Positions 49,206-61,917 are shown, numbered from the stretch's first letter. The stretch: 64,000 nt of DNA from Microcebus murinus (GCF_040939455.1 NC_134117.1:48081001-48145000), one strand, 5' to 3'. The notes: a model not told the origin generated them from the letters alone. A program made the numbers and translations.

Positions 49206-50194
49206 AAGGGCACTGAATGTAGTTTTCTTTGTTGGGGAGGTGATTGGACAGGTACATGATAAAGATTTCTGAGATTCTAAAAATGTTCTGTTACTGTTCT
49301 GGGTGTTGATTACATAGATATATTTTGTTTGCATTCACCCTGTTCTCATTGCCGCTACCAATTTTTGATGTCTTTAAAAATATGCATTTTGAAATCATTT
49401 CAGCACTATTGTTTTTTAGGTGTTCAGAGGAGCATTGCCTCATTATGACCTAGAGGAAGAGGCCCACTCCAACCACTTTTGGGGTGTGTGTGTGTAGACA
49501 CATACATACATACATGTATATATATTCTTTATTCATTAGGATTCTTGGTTGAAAACAGGAGAGACAGACTCTGGATGACTTAAATGTAAAAGAAATGTAT
49601 TGGAAGTATGAAAAGCTCATAGAATCAAGTGAATGGCTGAAGTTAAGTTTGGGCAGTATACTTGGGAGGCAAGACATTGTCAACATCCCCACTGGATAAT
49701 CTTCTTAGCCAGGTGTTACTGTCACTTGCCACTTCTACCCCTGGAATAGCCACCTCTAGATGCTGACTCCCACACAATGCTGGGATCTGCTCTCCCTAGA
49801 CTCTTAACCTCTTGCTATCAGAGGCTCTTTCTTTTCAGCTGTCATGAGCAAAATTCTAATCGGCCCTGTTCCTATGTGTTCCTTCCTCAAGGGATGAGCA
49901 CCTTGCTGGGAGCCTCTGATCTGTTGCATCCACGTTTTATCTGCCAGAACGGGGGGAAAGGCCTTGACTATTTCTTTTTAGTTTCCTCAGTGGGAAGCAG
50001 TTTTACCTCCTTCTCACTTCGGGGAACTTACTAAGAATAATGCTTTTCGTGCAAGGTAACTAAAACCTCAGCTGTCCACTAAAAATAAGTCTATACACTT
50101 TGCTCTTAGCCCCGTAGAATGTAATGATCCAAAATAATTTATTTTTGTGGCTGAAATAAATGCTTTCTCTTATTGAGCAGCAATACTTGAAATT
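49206..50194. other. Mostly unannotated; simple repeat and weak old-repeat traces
   Basis: 49210-49400 faintly resembles another L1M 3' UTR. 49482-49520 is a TG/ACATACAT simple repeat. 49530-49690 (AAAACAGGAGAGACAGACTC, AATGTATTGGAAGTATGAAA) may be an old repeat I cannot name. No exon seen. Confidence 0.35.
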
Positions 50195-50450
50195 CATCAG
50201 AGGCCTTCTGGTGAACTCTGCATCACCTCCATCACTCTCTATGCCCCTCTTTGTTTTTTTATTTTTTTTTCTGTAGCACTTTCACTATCTTACAAAATAA
50301 AATTCACTTTTGTTTTCTATTTCTTTTCTTTATATTATAAGCTGCAGGAGAACAGGCATGTATTTTATTTTGCTCAATGCTTTATCCCCCTAGCACCTTT
50401 ATCCCCACCAGTCTCTGGCACTCAATAAATACCAACTGAATGAAGCAAAG
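50195..50450 (+). mobile_element. L2 LINE 3' end
   Basis: GAGGCCTTCTGGTGAACTCT, CTGTAGCACTTTCACTATCT, ATAAGCTGCAGGAGAACAGG and TCTGGCACTCAATAAATACC match the L2 3' terminus. Confidence 0.78.
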
Positions 50451-51949
50451 CTATTACTTGTGCATGTGTTAATTAAAACTTATCTGAGCAACCAATAGAA
50501 AAAATAATAAATTTACTGAATTTCCACATTTTAACTTTGTTCAAGGATACTTATTTGTATATTTGTGTTTTTTATTTTTAATTAGTCATTATTGGTAAAT
50601 TAAATATATTGATTTTACAAGTTTGCTTGAATTTCAAATATCATGTATAACCTGAACTGACATCTATTTACCTAATACTAACATGATCCATGTCCTAATT
50701 GTAAATTATTAGCCAGCTCGTTGCCACACCGTGTACGATTTGGGGGTCTTGACATATGATGCAGTGTAAATTCTCTGTCCTCAACAAAGCTGTTATCATT
50801 TTCCTATTGTACTTCTCATTTGCCAAATATCAAATATTGTCTAAAGAGTGTTTGTATAATCTTGTACAGTCGGTTCTCCTCTAACACTTGTTTTGATAAC
50901 ACAAATTTGTTTCTACACAATAGAAGTATTAGGGAACAATTTGAGCATGACAGGAATTTTGTGTTTCTTTTTGTATGATTTCTTAGATGAGTATTGAAAA
51001 CTGCACCCAGCTGAACCTAGCTGACAAGGAATACACACTGCACACATACACACACACCCCCCTGAACATGTGTCTATCTGTTCCCTCATTTCACTGTGTG
51101 TGTCATCTGGTGTTACAACATTCCATGTTATTGCAGATAATGCTCTGTCTACAATTTCACAAGCTGTAACTCTTTGAGGGCAATTCCACAAGCAAGGTTC
51201 AGGTCTTTTTCAGGTCAAGTGCTATATTTATTTTTGCATTTATAAATGTATTTTTAAACCATTTAACATATATAAATGCTGATGCCATTCTTATTTGGTT
51301 CCTATCTTTCTTTTAATGTGTCACTGACACATTACGATTTTGAATATTGTGCCCCTGACTTTGTTTTTCTTGTGGCTGTGCAGATTTTATTGTACAATTT
51401 TACATAGCATGATGTCTTTTAGGAATGTATATGTTGTGTTACAGCACAATTGGCTGTATTATATTTGCTCTGTCCTCTGTATTTTACAAGTTCTAGCATT
51501 CTCTGACATAGCACTGGCTCAGCTCTCCCAAAGCTGACACTGAGCTATAGTAGGGATGCAACCTGTTTTTAGTAACCGATACCTGGGCAATGAAGGAGGA
51601 GGAAGCAGGGAGGGTCCAAGGAAGAAGACAAACTGTGGTACAATTTCAACAAAGCTTTATGGAAGGAGTGTTGCTTGTTGGAATGTACCATGTCAAGCTG
51701 AAATGGCCAAGACTTTATAGCCTTACTTAGTCACCACACATGGCTGTGATGGGAAGGGTGTGGCCTAGGGCAGGGTGGCTCTCTGCAGCTGAGGCAGGTC
51801 CCAAGGAAGTGATGGCAGGGGACTGTATGCTGACCACAGTGCCTGCAGTTGATTACTAAGACCTTTCTTGAAGAGGAATATTGCTCAAATATAACACAAT
51901 ATGGACATTTCTGTCTCTGTCTCATGGTATCTTTTACATTACTTTTAAT
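50451..51949. other. Unannotated sequence
   Basis: No repeat family recognised. 51540-51900 is GC-richer. ORFs of 60-92 codons on both strands overlap around 51000 and look random, partly covering a CACACATACAC tract. Confidence 0.4.
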
Positions 51950-52205
51950 TTTGAAAAAATATTAAATATAGAATATGTTGCAAAATCATACAGAAAGTTT
52001 GTGGGTACACTTCACTCACCTTCCCCTAATGTTAGTATCTTATATAACTCTGTACAATGATCTCAATTATGATATTAACAATGAAACAATACTATAACAA
52101 TACCATTAACTAGGCTACATTCCTTATTCAAATTTCACCAATTGTTCTACTATTTTTTTTTCTGGACAGAATTCAATCAGGATCTCATATTGCATTTACT
52201 TGCCA
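51950..52205 (-). mobile_element. Old L1M-type 3' UTR, antisense (tentative)
   Basis: TTCACTCACCTTCCCCTAAT, GTTAGTATCTTATATAACTC, TACCATTAACTAGGCTACAT, CAAATTTCACCAATTGTTCT and CAGGATCTCATATTGCATTT follow a reversed L1M 3' UTR type. Confidence 0.5.
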
Positions 52206-53574
52206 TGAATTACATTTTTTACACATATGTACCTCTGTGTGAGATCTTTAAAGGAAAGTACCTTATATATAAAGTATTTGGCATATATAATTATTAGGGC
52301 AATAATTGTGGAATGAATAAGCCCTTCAAGCTTTTCAAGGGCAAGTCTTTGTTTAATCCTAATTTCTAGTAGTATATCCACAATTGGTATTCAATTTGTT
52401 TAATAATTAGTTTAGCACAGAATAAAATTGAAATATATAAATTGAGTACATCTAATGGAATAAATGATACAAATTAAGTAAAAGATGTAGTCAATATTTT
52501 TTATCACTTTTTACAAATGGTGAATTTGAAATAAGTGGAGAATATAAATGCAAGAGATAATAAGGCAAACCATCAGACATACCTTAGGGAGATTATTTTG
52601 AATCTTATTTTGAAATGTTTGATTGTCATGGGTTAATAGAGAAGAGAGGAAGGTGGGTTTTGAAGAGGATGTGTGAACCCACAGAGGTATAAGACTGGCA
52701 TGTGGGCACAAAAGAGAGTAGGCCAGAAAACAGAATATTTGTTTCTTTTTTTGAAATCAATAGGCAGAGAAAATGTATTAAAGACTCACATCCAAATAAA
52801 CAAATAGGCCTTTTCAGCTATTGTCAATTACTCACCTGTAATTTTACATAGTAAACACACAGTAATATTTTTAGTTTTGCATTGGAAAGTACAACTTGCT
52901 ACCTGGGCAAGGACATACTTTTCTGATAACTGAAAATTTTAGATTTTGTCTATAAGTGTTTGGAAAGCTTTATTTTTTTAGAAGGTGATTGCTCTAATGG
53001 AGGGAGATTTTAACTTAAGCTTAGGGTTATCATGAAAAGAATTAGCACACAGTGTAAGAAGGAGCTAAGTATTAATATTTAATACAGCTACTTTCCTTCT
53101 CCTGAGACTTTAATTCTCCTTCAAATGATCAGTTGAAAAGGTTGCCTCCAAGGACTAACAGGCATAATATTCAGTGTGTTTATTTTTTTAACCTGACTTT
53201 AAATGCCAACAGCATAGCTAGTATTATAAAAACAGCTAGATAATGTTGTTCTTGATTTTACCAAGTTCCAATTTGTTAATATATATAGCTTTTAAGTTTT
53301 ATTTTGGAGAGTAACAGATAACCCTTCAAATAATCAGTATGATTGTTCAGTAAACTTAAGTTTTTGACGTTCTTTATTATTCATTCTAGTTACTGCAATA
53401 TGTATAGAATCTATCTTATTTTCCTGTCAGTCAGACGTTAAAGAATGGTTAAAAAATGATAAGCTAGACAGAATAAGAATTGGTCATGAAATCATAAAAG
53501 AGATTTGACTCCCCCATATAAGTCTATAAATCTATGAAAGGAAGAATTTAGTATACTTTTTCTACTATTTCTTT
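52206..53574. other. Unannotated AT-rich sequence
   Basis: Nothing recognised. Confidence 0.4.
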
Positions 53575-53660
53575 CTTTTCATTCCAGTGCCAAGCATATA
53601 GAAATTACTTACTAAATGTTCACTGCATGCATGCATGAATAAATGAATGAATGGAATAAC
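53575..53660 (+). mobile_element. L2 3' tail with (ATGA)n
   Basis: CAGTGCCAAGCATATAGAAA, TTACTTACTAAATGTTCACT then GAATAAATGAATGAATGG fits the L2 terminus with its GAATGA tail. Confidence 0.6.
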
Positions 53661-54294
53661 TTATTATTTGTGATGTACTTGTGTCTTGGTGTTAAGTTAG
53701 AAATGTCAGCATAGCCTGTAAAGTTAACTGAATGTTTCCAAAATATTTAGGAGATAGAAATCCTTCCCAGTTTATAGTTAGGCCTATGAAGCTATGGTAC
53801 AGGAGACAAGTAGAAATCTCTTGGAAAATGCCAATCACAAGACTTGGAAGACTGTCTTAACTAAGCTGTCAATCCAGAAGTGGAGTTATTGAACTTGCAG
53901 GTAGATTGATATTGGCCAGGGAAGACCTGAGTACAGGGGCAGGTTTCTGTCCATGAGTGGCAGCTATAGGGACTTGTGCGTTGATGCTCTTCTCCAGGTT
54001 TGCCTTTGAGAGTCCTGATGTGACTAGAACCTTTACAACACAGCTTTAGACAACATATTATGTTCAAATTTTTACTATTGTCATATTTTTCTATATATTG
54101 CCTTCATTTCCGCTTTGGAGTCCCCTCAGTTTCCAACATTTTGTACTACATTAGCATTCAATGTGATAAATTTGCTTGATTGACAAGACAGTTATAAACC
54201 TTTATCAAGTGTTTTCTTTCATTGATGGAAACATTCCTAACACTTTACTGATCACGTGGTATAGTTTTGATCCATCTTAATACTAACGATATGA
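53661..54294. other. Unannotated sequence
   Basis: Nothing recognised. The minus-strand ORF at 53861-54067 has no known product. Confidence 0.4.
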
Positions 54295-54530
54295 ATAATA
54301 CTTGCTTGCATTTCTGTGTACTTACTATACACCAGATGATGCTTTAAATGTTTTAACATATTACTTTTGATCTTCATAATGGCTCTATAATTAGGTACTA
54401 TTACAATTCTAATTTTACTTACTAGGAAACTAAGGCATTAAAAGGTTAATTGGCTGGCCAAAGTTCTCACGGCTAGTAAATGTTGAAGCCAAGCATTGAC
54501 CCCAGGTAACATGGTTCAGGCTGGTGAGCT
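54295..54530 (-). repeat. MIR SINE, antisense
   Basis: TACTTACTATACACCAGATG, TTACTTTTGATCTTCATAAT, GGCTCTATAATTAGGTACTA, AGGAAACTAAGGCATTAAAA and CCAAGCATTGACCCCAGGTA match a reversed MIR. Confidence 0.8.
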
Positions 54531-54979
54531 TAATCCTTATTATAATTGTGTATTTGTTATAACACACAGTAACTGGGATTTGAAAAGGGCGAGAGCTTAA
54601 GACGAATAATATAGTTAATAAATAAAGAAAAGTATATTAAAGTCACAGGAATAAGCTAGGAAGAACAAAATTGAAAAATCCGAGGACTTTCTACAATAAG
54701 AAATGTGAGAAACTGTATGCAGTTATTTTCTACCTATATTGAACACATACTGTATTTCAAGCACTGTCCTTAGTTATGGGATAATATTCCTGTAAGTAGA
54801 TGACTTATGTAAATGCAATTATCAACTAAAACATATTTTATTGAAAAAACATTAATCTTCATGGAAAATATGTCTGACTGCTAAAATTTGTCACACATGA
54901 TACAGTTTCAGTTTTAAGATGTAGAACACCTCTGTATGGTGGCCAGGGAATGTGCCATGTAGAAACCCTTCATATGGCC
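54531..54979. other. Unannotated AT-rich sequence
   Basis: Nothing recognised. Confidence 0.4.
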
Positions 54980-55360
54980 TGCTGCAAGTGGCAGAGTTGA
55001 CTAATAGTCTTTAATTGCAGTACCTTATATCTTCCAGCATTCTCACCAATGATATGCTTTCAGTGGGTTGTTCCAAGCCAAGAATCGAACATGGTACAAG
55101 TGCCAGGCCACTCCTGCCCAATGTGGGGCGCCTCCAAAGGACAGTCTCTGTTTGGGAATTCCCTTTCAGCTTGGCTGAGACTTTCTGAGAACTGCAACTT
55201 TCCAACCTAATTTTTCCCTCTCTCGTTTCACTGATTTTAGAGTTGCATCTTGGTCTGGAGGCTCCCCTACTTTCTTCTGCCCCCGTCCTCTCTTTATTTT
55301 TCACAGGCATGCCTCTCAATAAACATCTGGGATTTCTGAAATCATAGTGATGTCTGTTTC
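54980..55360 (+). repeat. Putative LTR/ERV-like fragment
   Basis: GC-richer than its surroundings. A TCTCAATAAACATCTGGGAT stretch (55315-55334) resembles an LTR poly-A region. Positions 55112-55129 match 14 of 18 bases of a primer-binding site complementary to tRNA-Lys(1,2). The two features are in an order that does not fit a simple LTR-then-leader layout, so this may be coincidence or a rearranged remnant. The 136-codon minus-strand ORF here (55011-55421), the longest in the window, has no recognisable domain. Confidence 0.3.
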
Positions 55361-56774
55361 TCAAAAGCACCAACTGACATGCTAGATGAATTCGGAATGT
55401 CTCTTGCACCAAGAATTTCACTATCTTTTATGTGTATTATTCACATGTTCCTTAATTCAACCAGATTTCCAACGGTGTATTTGAATGTATACAATTATTA
55501 AACAGGCATTCATGGGGACATTGCTTCCTCATTAAACCCTCTCTTTCAAGACAGTGAAATATACATATATACAAAGAAGAAAGTGCCTTTAAATAAGTCT
55601 TTTTTTTTTTTTTACTTCTTTTTGAAGTAAAACGCTCAGAGATAGTCATCAAAAATGCAAATATTTTAATTATATTTATAAAAATATGCTTTTCTACAGA
55701 GCACAGTATACATTTAATCTTAATACTAAACTTTAAAGTCACAAAAACTACAGCACAGAAAATTAGAGTACCACTTGTCAGTCTTTGTAATTGTAGAGTT
55801 CTCTTCTTTCACCATTTCTTCTTAAAAAAAAATAGTCATCCTCAGTACTTTATATTTATGTGTCTCACCTATTGCCTAATTAAAATCTTATTAAAAAGCA
55901 CACCGGCATAGCTTTACCATCACTGGGTGGGTTTTAATCCACTATTTCCCCTGCTTTACTATGGAATCCAAAACACATAATTCTGGAAGCCTCTAAATGA
56001 CAGTAACAATCATTTTAAAAATAAATTTTATAAATCACTTAATTCTTTTTTAATTAGCAAGAATTTTTTCAGGTAATGCTTATTGCTCATCTATATATAA
56101 TAAGTAGACATAATTTGGAATGAACCACATCCTTTCATCTCCTAGTTTCTCCCACTAGCTAATGAATTATTAATATAAAATATTTTTTACCAAGTCTCTC
56201 TAGTTATTTTGAAACTTCATCTCTGCTGCTGGTTATTCCTACCAAGATTGATTTCTTCTGTAACTACAATCTTTACAGATCAGGGGAGATAAAGTTAACA
56301 GTCCTTTGTTTGTTTGTTTTATAGAATCTCATGAGAATTTTATTGATAAATAGTTTTTAGGATGCCATAGGAAGTTGAGAGAGAGAGGGAAGAAATTGAA
56401 GCTTGATTCAGTAGAAAAGTATTAACCAGAAATACTTTATAAGTTCCAAATTTACATGAACTTTCTAAGTCTTATCACGCTTCTCACCAATATAGCACAA
56501 GGGTCATGGACATCTGTAAGAATGTGAGGGACTAAAGGTGAGTGAAGGATGACACTATTCAAACAAAGACAAAAACCACCTCTACCACAACACCAGCCAA
56601 TCATCTTGTTATTTTCACAATCCTAACCAGCATCTTATTTTTGCAAATCTCAAAGTATCTCATTTTATGTATCAGAGGCTCCTAAAAAAATAGGCAAAAA
56701 GGAAACACAAAATCATTGGAAAAACTATTAAACAATTAGCTAGAATATTGAAAGAATCAAAAACAACCTAAAAC
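55361..56774. other. Unannotated AT-rich sequence
   Basis: Nothing recognised. T14 run at 55601-55614. Confidence 0.4.
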
Positions 56775-57010
56775 GGGTACCATACTAGGACCTGTGGACC
56801 AAACCCAAACTACTGCCTGTTTCTGTAAATAAAAGTTTTATTGGAATATAGATATGTCCATTTACTTGTGTGTCTTCTGTGGCTGCTTTCACATTAACAC
56901 AAGAGAGTTGAGTAGTTGCAAAAGAGATCATCTTGACATCAAAGCCTAGCAGACTTATAACACTATCTGGACCGCTAGAGTAAAAACTTCCTGAGTCCTA
57001 GTCTAAACAA
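56775..57010 (-). mobile_element. hAT-type MITE, diverged
   Basis: CCTGTGGACCAAACCCAAAC, TACTGCCTGTTTCTGTAAAT, AAAAGTTTTATTGGAATATA, TGTGGCTGCTTTCACATTAA and AGTTGAGTAGTTGCAAAAGA are the landmarks of a common mammalian DNA transposon (consensus ends near CAGGGTTGGCAAACT). Class is inferred and no name is asserted. Confidence 0.6.
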
Positions 57011-57559
57011 TGCAGTTCAATCATGGAAGGAAGAAGTGTCTCTGACTTATGAGACATGAGTTTAATTAATACCATGTCACCAATGTGAATATAAATATCA
57101 TTCTCTGTGTCGTAACAACCTTTGTGGGGTTTGTTTCTTTTTAAAATTCTTCATATGATCTTCATGTGATTCTCATGTTTCTAAGATAAAATAAATTGAA
57201 ATGTCTTGATTATAGGCTTGAAACACTGCACATCACTTTTAGTTGGGATAGTCCAAAGCAAAAACCAATCTTGTCCCAAGACCTCTACATTACTGAGGCT
57301 TTCTGTTTTATAAACTCGGTGAATGAAGAGATGAAATCCACTGTTCACTGATCATCGTGACCTTTTCTCACAGTGGCAGGAGCAATGACACCCAACCTTT
57401 CATTTCTCTTCCACTTTTTCTGACATAGACTCTGCTGGGCAAGTGAATGGAACACAATAATGCAATAGTGCACAAAATAACGTTCATGCTCTTTTAACAC
57501 AATTGAGAATTTTATCTGATGCTCTATCAGTATTTGCTCTTTTGTTTCAGAATTTTTCT
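57011..57559. other. Unannotated sequence
   Basis: Nothing recognised. Confidence 0.4.
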
Positions 57560-58315
57560 CTAAAAGGTAAACAAAAAATTACACATATCAAAATTCCACT
57601 TATAGTCCCTCTCAGCCCAACCCTAAATCCTTTAAAGTTGGTGCACATTGCTCTTATATATTCATAACACTATATTTTATTGTTTTCTGTGTTTTCAACT
57701 TTACATCAATGGGATCATACTGAGCATGTATGCTTGCAACTGAATTTTACACTGAATATTGCTTTCAGTGTTTGCTAATATTTTTAAATATATTTCATTC
57801 ACTTTAATCTGCACTAAAGTAGCCGATTCTAAGAATAGACATTGTTTTAAGAACTTGAGAAATATTAAATCTTTTATTTTGATTAATTGGATGTTGATAA
57901 ACCACTCTACCTCAAAGCCCTTGAATTTATTCATTCTTCTACAAAAAAGAATTTGTTTGTTCCATTTCTTTACTATTACACACATTGGCACAATGAATAC
58001 CTCCCTATAATTTCCTTGTATGGGACCACAAGAGTTTCTCTGAAGTACTCACTTATACTATACTGTTAAAGATGATTAGATGCTACTGAATTACCCTCTC
58101 TAGCTCTTGTCCCACAAGTACTCTGTAAAACTTCCTTTCCCAACAGTCTTTTCCAAAAATTTGCACTTCCCTCATTGTTAGCAAAAAAATAGTCTTTTTT
58201 AGTATTGTTCATTTATTTCTTGTAATGCATATCGCCCTTTTATAACCTTTTGCTCCTCCTCATTTTTTCTGTTACGTTGTCATTTACCGGCTGATGAAAA
58301 GAACTCTTCAAACAT
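57560..58315 (-). mobile_element. Old L1M-type fragment, antisense
   Basis: ACATCAATGGGATCATACTG, TTTCTTTACTATTACACACA, TTGGCACAATGAATACCTCC and CACAAGAGTTTCTCTGAAGT follow the reversed L1ME-type 3' region. Two nested plus-strand ORFs here are chance. Confidence 0.5.
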
Positions 58316-58319
58316 TCTT

Positions 58320-58735
58320 CTGTTTTCCATTTATTTTTTATTTGTGTATAATCATGGGGTATTAGCACAATTTGCCTACATTGTTATATTTCACTTTGGT
58401 AAAGTCAGGGCCTTCAATGCACCCATCACTGAAGCAACACATGTTGTACCAACTAAGCAGGCTCCCGTCATCCACCTCCCCACCTCTTTGAATCTCCATT
58501 GTCCATCATTCTATACTCTGCTCACTTGTGTATGTATCTCCTATCTCTAAGTGAGAACATGTGGCATTTGTCTTTCTGTGCCTGAGTTGTTTCACTTAAG
58601 GTAATGATCTCTAGTTCCATCCATGTTGCTGCAAAAGACATGATTTTATTCTTTTTATGGGCAAATAGTATTCCATTGTGGATATATACCACTTTTTATT
58701 AATCCAGTCCTTGTTGATGGACCCTTAAACTAATC
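58320..58735 (-). mobile_element. L1 (L1MA/L1PB-like) 3' end, antisense
   Basis: Reversed 3' UTR and ORF2 end: ATAATCATGGGGTATTAGCA, CACAATTTGCCTACATTGTT, CTAAGTGAGAACATGTGGCA, TTCACTTAAGGTAATGATCT, CATCCATGTTGCTGCAAAAG and TAGTATTCCATTGTGGATAT. 5'-truncated near 58735. Well preserved relative to other old L1s here. Confidence 0.85.
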
Positions 58736-59034
58736 CAGAAATTGACCACCTATATTTTTGATTAATTTTTTAAAAGTATGTCAAAATAATTAAGAGAGGA
58801 AATAATAGTATTTTCAAGAGTTGAGGAAACATCTGGATATAAATATGGAGAAAAATAACTTCAATTCTTACTCGTTACAGAAATTAATGGTAAAAAGGCC
58901 ATGAAGCTAAACATGTAAATGAAAACTAGAACATACAATTTAATATTTTAATTAAAAAAATTAAGAATACAAAATACTTTAAGATAGTATTTTATATCCA
59001 CTTGAATTATAAAAATAAAAAAATTGACAATTTG
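58736..59034. other. Unannotated AT-rich sequence
   Basis: Nothing recognised. Confidence 0.4.
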
Positions 59035-59540
59035 AAATGTTGGTAAGAACGTGGTTCATCAGGAATTTTCATGCATTGCAGGTATGAATATAAAATGATA
59101 CAACTCCTCTGGAAAAGTTTCCAATTTCTCATAAAGTTAAACACACACACCTACCTACTCTATAGGACCTGACATTTCAACTCCTGAGTATTTACCTAAA
59201 AAATAAAAACATATGTTTTTAAAATAATATGTGCAAGAATGATTATACTTACTTTATTCGTAATAGTTACAAACTGGGAACAACCTGAATGTTATCCATA
59301 TGTAAATGCATAAACAAATTATAGCATATTCATACAGAGAAAAAAATCAGTTGTGCTACAGGGCATGGGGAATGACTTTAAAGAGGTATAAAGAAACTTT
59401 CTGGAATGACAGCAACGTTCCATGTCATGATTGACATGGTAATTATATGAATATATATTTATTAATATTCATTAAGTTTAAAATAAAGCTTAAAATATGT
59501 GCGTTTTATTTTTTTGTAAACTATGCCTCACTTGGATGAT
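59035..59540 (+). mobile_element. Old L1M ORF2 C-terminus and 3' UTR
   Basis: TGCAGGTATGAATATAAAAT, GACATTTCAACTCCTGAGTA, AACTGGGAACAACCTGAATG and TTTCTGGAATGACAGCAACG correspond to the ORF2 end. Strongly diverged. Confidence 0.6.
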
Positions 59541-59658
59541 TAAAATAAGGAAAACTAAAAAATATTGTCCTTATAAAGTAAAGAGATTGCATCTATAAAA
59601 TAAATAGGTCTATATCAAGGGAACATATTGATGACAACTGTTAAGGATGTTAAATTAG

Positions 59659-59872
59659 CACACGAGTGCACAGAGGGAAGTAAAACTCAGTGGAAAGCAA
59701 TCGAGGGGGAGGAGGGATAAGGGGAGGGGAAAAAACCAACCTAAGGGTATCAAGAACACTATTTGGGTGATGGGCACACCTATAGCCAGGACTCAAGCAT
59801 TACAAAAATGATCCATGTAACCTAAAACATTTGTACTCCCTTAACATTTTGAAATTAAAAAACGATAACAAA
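59659..59872 (+). mobile_element. Young L1 3' end, 5'-truncated
   Basis: Shares GATGGGCACACCTATAGCCA, AGGACTCAAGCATTACAAAA and TGTAACCTAAAACATTTGTA with the sense 3' UTR at 15230-15340 and ends in an A-rich tail. Target-site copies of ATGTTAAATTAG lie at 59647-59658 and 59873-59884. Confidence 0.82.
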
Positions 59873-59884
59873 ATGTTAAATTAG

Positions 59885-60598
59885 GAAGTTGTGTAGTAAA
59901 GTGTGTGTATATTGTGTGACCAGGGAGAAAGAGTGAAGGAACTGAAGGAAAAGGTTGTAGAGTAAAATTGTGATATCCATTTGGTACTTAGAATAATTTT
60001 TAAAGGATTGAAAGAAATAGTTAAAAATTTGAGAATCAACTCAAAATATAAATCAAACTGTTGATAATAGTTCTAGAGAAAGAACAGACTGAGGAAGGGG
60101 AAATATTTAAAGAAATAACCCTAAAGGACTCCTGCTCTCATTATGATAGACAAGTAACTTACACCAGCCTCTCCATTGTGGATAACTATAAAAGCCAGAC
60201 AAAATGTAAAAATAGAAGTAAAATAAGAATATTTGCTTGAAAGCATCAGAGAGGTAACAGGATAGAGAAAGTTCTTTCTGTGAGATAAATATAGGAAGAA
60301 ACTCTTAAATGCAGTTGGATTAATTTTGCTAAAAAGAAACAATATTTCATGCTATACAAATTCATACTGTTAATATTGAGCCAACTCTTTTATGAATAAA
60401 ACAATGGCTTGTTAGCAAGCCTTTGATTTGTGATGGAGCATTACTCAGATGAATTTAGAGACACAATTTCCACAAGTTTCTACTGGAACTATCTTTGGAG
60501 GTAACAGAAGATAGGCTGTTTATCCATACTCAGAAGAAAGATCTTTGCTGGACTTAAAAGCTATTTGGTGATAAATGGTAGGACTAAATATTTCTGTA

Positions 60599-60600
<2 letters not shown>
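59885..60600. other. Unannotated sequence
   Basis: 60150-60310 (AAAAGCCAGACAAAATGTAA, AGCATCAGAGAGGTAACAGG) faintly resembles the 5' region of an old L1M or HAL1 element. Not called. Confidence 0.35.

Positions 60601-60632
<32 letters not shown>
60601..60632. repeat. (GT)n microsatellite
   Basis: Sixteen uninterrupted GT units, then GAGTGTACAC. Confidence 0.95.
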
Positions 60633-60633
<1 letters not shown>

Positions 60634-61917
60634 TGTACACGGTTTTGTAGTAATGTCTTTAAAACAGTGCTATGGTAAGATAGTGGTGACAACTTTGTAT
60701 TAAGGACACATTTTTCTAAGTCTGAGAAATGAATTTGGATCAGGGTTTAAGAAACAATATTTTCTTTTAAAATGAATAGCACTTTTACTGAAACTGACTA
60801 TCTCTGTCTCCAAGCCAAGGCAATTTGAAATAGTCTGTTTGATAAGTGTTTTCAGTGGAAAAACTCAATTTCCTGGTTATGTTGGCTTTCAATGAATAAA
60901 AAAAAAAAATCTCAAAGAAAGGATGATATATTTCTGAGGGAGAATAAAAGTAACAAAGAAAAGTTGAATCAATGACTGTAGGGAGTCTTAGTAAATTTTC
61001 CAAAGGTAAAATCTTTATAATTAAGTTTTCAACATAGATGTAATAGGCATACTTTTCAATTTATCCTCTTCCTTTCAAGGACATATAGTTATTCTCAAAC
61101 CTACTATGAATTTGTATAACCACGATGATCCATTGTCTTAACCTGAGGTAAACCTAGTAACATTGTATACATTTTCTCTCAAGATCTAACCTGCCCATAC
61201 TAATAAGAGGTCTTGTCTTTCCCTTTTGTATCTATGCCAAGGCAGAAATTCAGTAATGTTCAATAATCAAGCAACTTTACATAGTCTGTTTATCTATTCA
61301 TATCTATGGGTCTATCAAATTGTTATTTTGATATGAATGATATTGACAATACTATAGTCTTTTCAAGAGATAGGGTGACATTCTTCCCAGTGAATATAGG
61401 TTGTAACTAGGTCTCTTGTATTTTAAAACACAGTTTAACCAATGTGCTGATGAGTATACTCTTATAATGAACAGAGTTGATTTAGTGAACTTGTCATTCT
61501 AAAAATTTCCCAGACAGGATGTTTAATTTCATTAATTTGTTCATTCAATCATTTTTTTTTTTTTTTGGTTCTTTTATGCTCCCATTCCAAATAACAAGTA
61601 TTAAGTCTCTCTTGTTTACTGGGAACTCAGTTTTATATGACTCTTGGAAATTAAAATGATCCTAAAATGTGCATAATAAAAATCTATCAACTTAATAAGG
61701 ATTGTTAAGAATCCTAGTTATTAATATGAGCACTATATTGGAAATATGAAATCATCTTTCCTAACAATGCATTCTCTTTCTCCTTTCTTTTTATTTATCT
61801 ATTTCTTTCTATTTTATAGACTTTGATCTATATTTTAACAAATATGTAACAAAATATAGCACCTCACTTATGGCAGATCAAGTTGTTGTCTTTTTTTAAT
61901 TTTATAAATTAATTTGG
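60633..61917. other. Unannotated AT-rich sequence
   Basis: No element recognised. A10 run at 60900-60909 and T-run at 61552-61566. Confidence 0.4.

Noticed and set aside
55112..55129. Possible tRNA-Lys gene remnant
   Set aside because: Only the 3'-terminal acceptor/T-arm-like stretch matches. No box A, anticodon arm or cloverleaf could be traced around it.
55011..55421. 136-codon minus-strand ORF, the longest in the window
   Set aside because: No recognisable domain or family and no splice or promoter context. It overlaps an LTR-like repeat. A chance ORF of this length is expected in a GC-richer patch.
57701..58069. Three overlapping ORFs on both strands
   Set aside because: They lie in a diverged antisense L1M fragment and do not follow the L1 coding frame.
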